From Pseudomonas sp. 6D_7.1_Bac1 (GTDB taxonomy: Bacteria > Pseudomonadota > Gammaproteobacteria > Pseudomonadales > Pseudomonadaceae): a stretch of DNA of 64,000 bases. The DNA lies in contig NZ_JANLNW010000051.1 in assembly GCF_025465945.1 (NCBI RefSeq), forward strand, positions 62,001 to 126,000. Reading direction: 5' to 3'. The first letter of the stretch is position 1. Every line of letters begins with the position of its first letter. A model generated the notes under the pieces. The model was not told where the DNA came from. It worked only from the letters and a program-made list of their open reading frames with translations, and did no database searches. Below, in pieces: positions 63,094-64,000 of this stretch. The position numbers were made by a program, and so were the translations under genes.

Positions 63094-64000
63094 TTACAAG
63101 ATGCGATAGAGCAAACTCTCGATCCGCACCCGACTGACCCGACGCAGAAACTTGCTCACCGCCGGTGGGTACTCCAGCAAGGTTTCCAGTTGCTGATAGC
63201 GCTCAATGCGGCTGGTGTTGCGCATGATCTGCGCCAATTCGCTGCGCCGGGGTTCCTGCAATTCACCTTTGGGATCATCGATCAGCAAAGCGTTCTCCAG
63301 GTCCAGGCGGAACGCACGCGGGTTGAGGTTGTTGCCGGTCAACAAGGTGTAGCGCTCGTCGATCCACATGCCTTTGAGGTGATAGGTGTTGTCACCGTCG
63401 CGCCACAGATGCAGGTTCAACTGACCGCTGTCGATCACCCGCTGGTGGCGCTTGGCAAAGCGTCGCAGGCTGATTTCGTAGAGATACGGTAACGCTGCGA
63501 TCACCTTGAACGGCTCGCTCGGCGGGATATAGAAGTCGTTGGCGGTCTTGTCGCCGACAATGATGTCGATCCTCACCCCGCGTGCCAGTGCACGGTTGAT
63601 CTCACGGGTTACCGGCAATGGCAGGTTGAAATACGGCGTGCAGATGGTCAGCTGATGGTGAGCGCTGGCAATCAGTTCACAGATGACCCGGCTCAACACA
63701 TTATTTTTACCGACCCCGAGCAGCGGGCTCACTGACAGACCGCCCTTGACCAGCGTTCCCGCCGTAGTGTCGTACGTCGCGTGCTTGAGGCGGCTGCGCA
63801 GGTCGCCGATATCGTTGCGCAGGCTGCGCGTGGTCGGCAGGTTCGGTGTGTCGAGACGGTGCACGGCTTTGGAAGCGATCAACCCGTGCTGCACCAGGTG
63901 TTGCATGGAGTCGGCCAGTGCGCGGTTGTGCAGCAGGTGATAACGATCGAAACGGTATTTGTCGAATTTGTGCAGATAGACGTTGTTCAGGCTGGCGCCG
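63094..64000 (-). CDS. pssA: CDP-diacylglycerol-serine O-phosphatidyltransferase (5' end outside window)
   Basis: About 302 C-terminal residues are present; the frame is open to the right edge. It has the phospholipase-D-like fold of gamma-proteobacterial PssA with HLKGMWIDERYTLLTGNNLNPRAF (second HKD-type motif) and YRFDRYHLLHNRALADS near the edge. It makes phosphatidylserine, the precursor of phosphatidylethanolamine, at the inner membrane. Confidence 0.88.
   Translation of the reverse strand, partial: GASLNNVYLHKFDKYRFDRYHLLHNRALADSMQHLVQHGLIASKAVHRLDTPNLPTTRSLRNDIGDLRSRLKHATYDTTAGTLVKGGLSVSPLLGVGKNNVLSRVICELIASAHHQLTICTPYFNLPLPVTREINRALARGVRIDIIVGDKTANDFYIPPSEPFKVIAALPYLYEISLRRFAKRHQRVIDSGQLNLHLWRDGDNTYHLKGMWIDERYTLLTGNNLNPRAFRLDLENALLIDDPKGELQEPRRSELAQIMRNTSRIERYQQLETLLEYPPAVSKFLRRVSRVRIESLLYRIL

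Overview
The window is chromosomal DNA of a fluorescent Pseudomonas, most likely the P. fluorescens group. Support comes from the high-GC coding style, GCGAGC-type REP pairs between genes, a complete fapABCDEF functional-amyloid operon next to pnuC and uppP, an OprD porin, an ABC-F protein of the YbiT type, LpxO, and a zwf-gnd pair.

Layout. 1-3.25 kb: end of an HPP membrane protein, then astA, ctlX and an Lrp regulator (citrulline/arginine/ornithine catabolism). 3.7-12.9 kb: branched-chain acyl-CoA catabolism, with a hydroxyisobutyryl-CoA hydrolase and acyl-CoA dehydrogenase pair facing a five-gene operon (acyl-CoA synthetase, SDR, thiolase, acyl-CoA dehydrogenase, enoyl-CoA hydratase), plus an AraC regulator. 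13-22 kb: an MFS carrier, an esterase-like hydrolase, azoR with a divergent LysR gene, uppP, a chemoreceptor and pnuC with an NR kinase. 22.4-29 kb: the fap operon behind a sigma-54-type promoter, with a convergent sigma-54 activator gene. 29-34 kb: nhaB, gnd-zwf. 34.4-43 kb: an Ntn-hydrolase (C45), an oligopeptide-type ABC importer with fused ATPases, and an OprD porin, resembling the layout of glutathione importer loci. 43-47.3 kb: zapE, a small exported protein, lpxO, a serine hydrolase.

47.3-61.4 kb is accessory DNA. Two nearly identical diguanylate cyclase genes (515 codons each) lie in inverted orientation. Between them sit a bifunctional ATP sulfurylase/APS kinase, a PAPS-type sulfotransferase and an alginate-lyase-like lipoprotein: a self-contained sulfation cassette unlike the usual CysD/CysNC route of pseudomonads. 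The right part is a decayed lambda-like prophage: a CI-type repressor frameshifted by an exact 13-bp tandem duplication, three evenly spaced operators, a cro-like start fused to a lysis (Rz-like) tail, a broken SRAP gene, small early genes, a LexA box, an AT-rich orphan, and two integrase 3' ends. The second integrase tail stops just before ybiT.

61.4-64 kb returns to core genes: ybiT and pssA (cut by the window edge). No rRNA, tRNA, CRISPR array or intact insertion sequence was seen.
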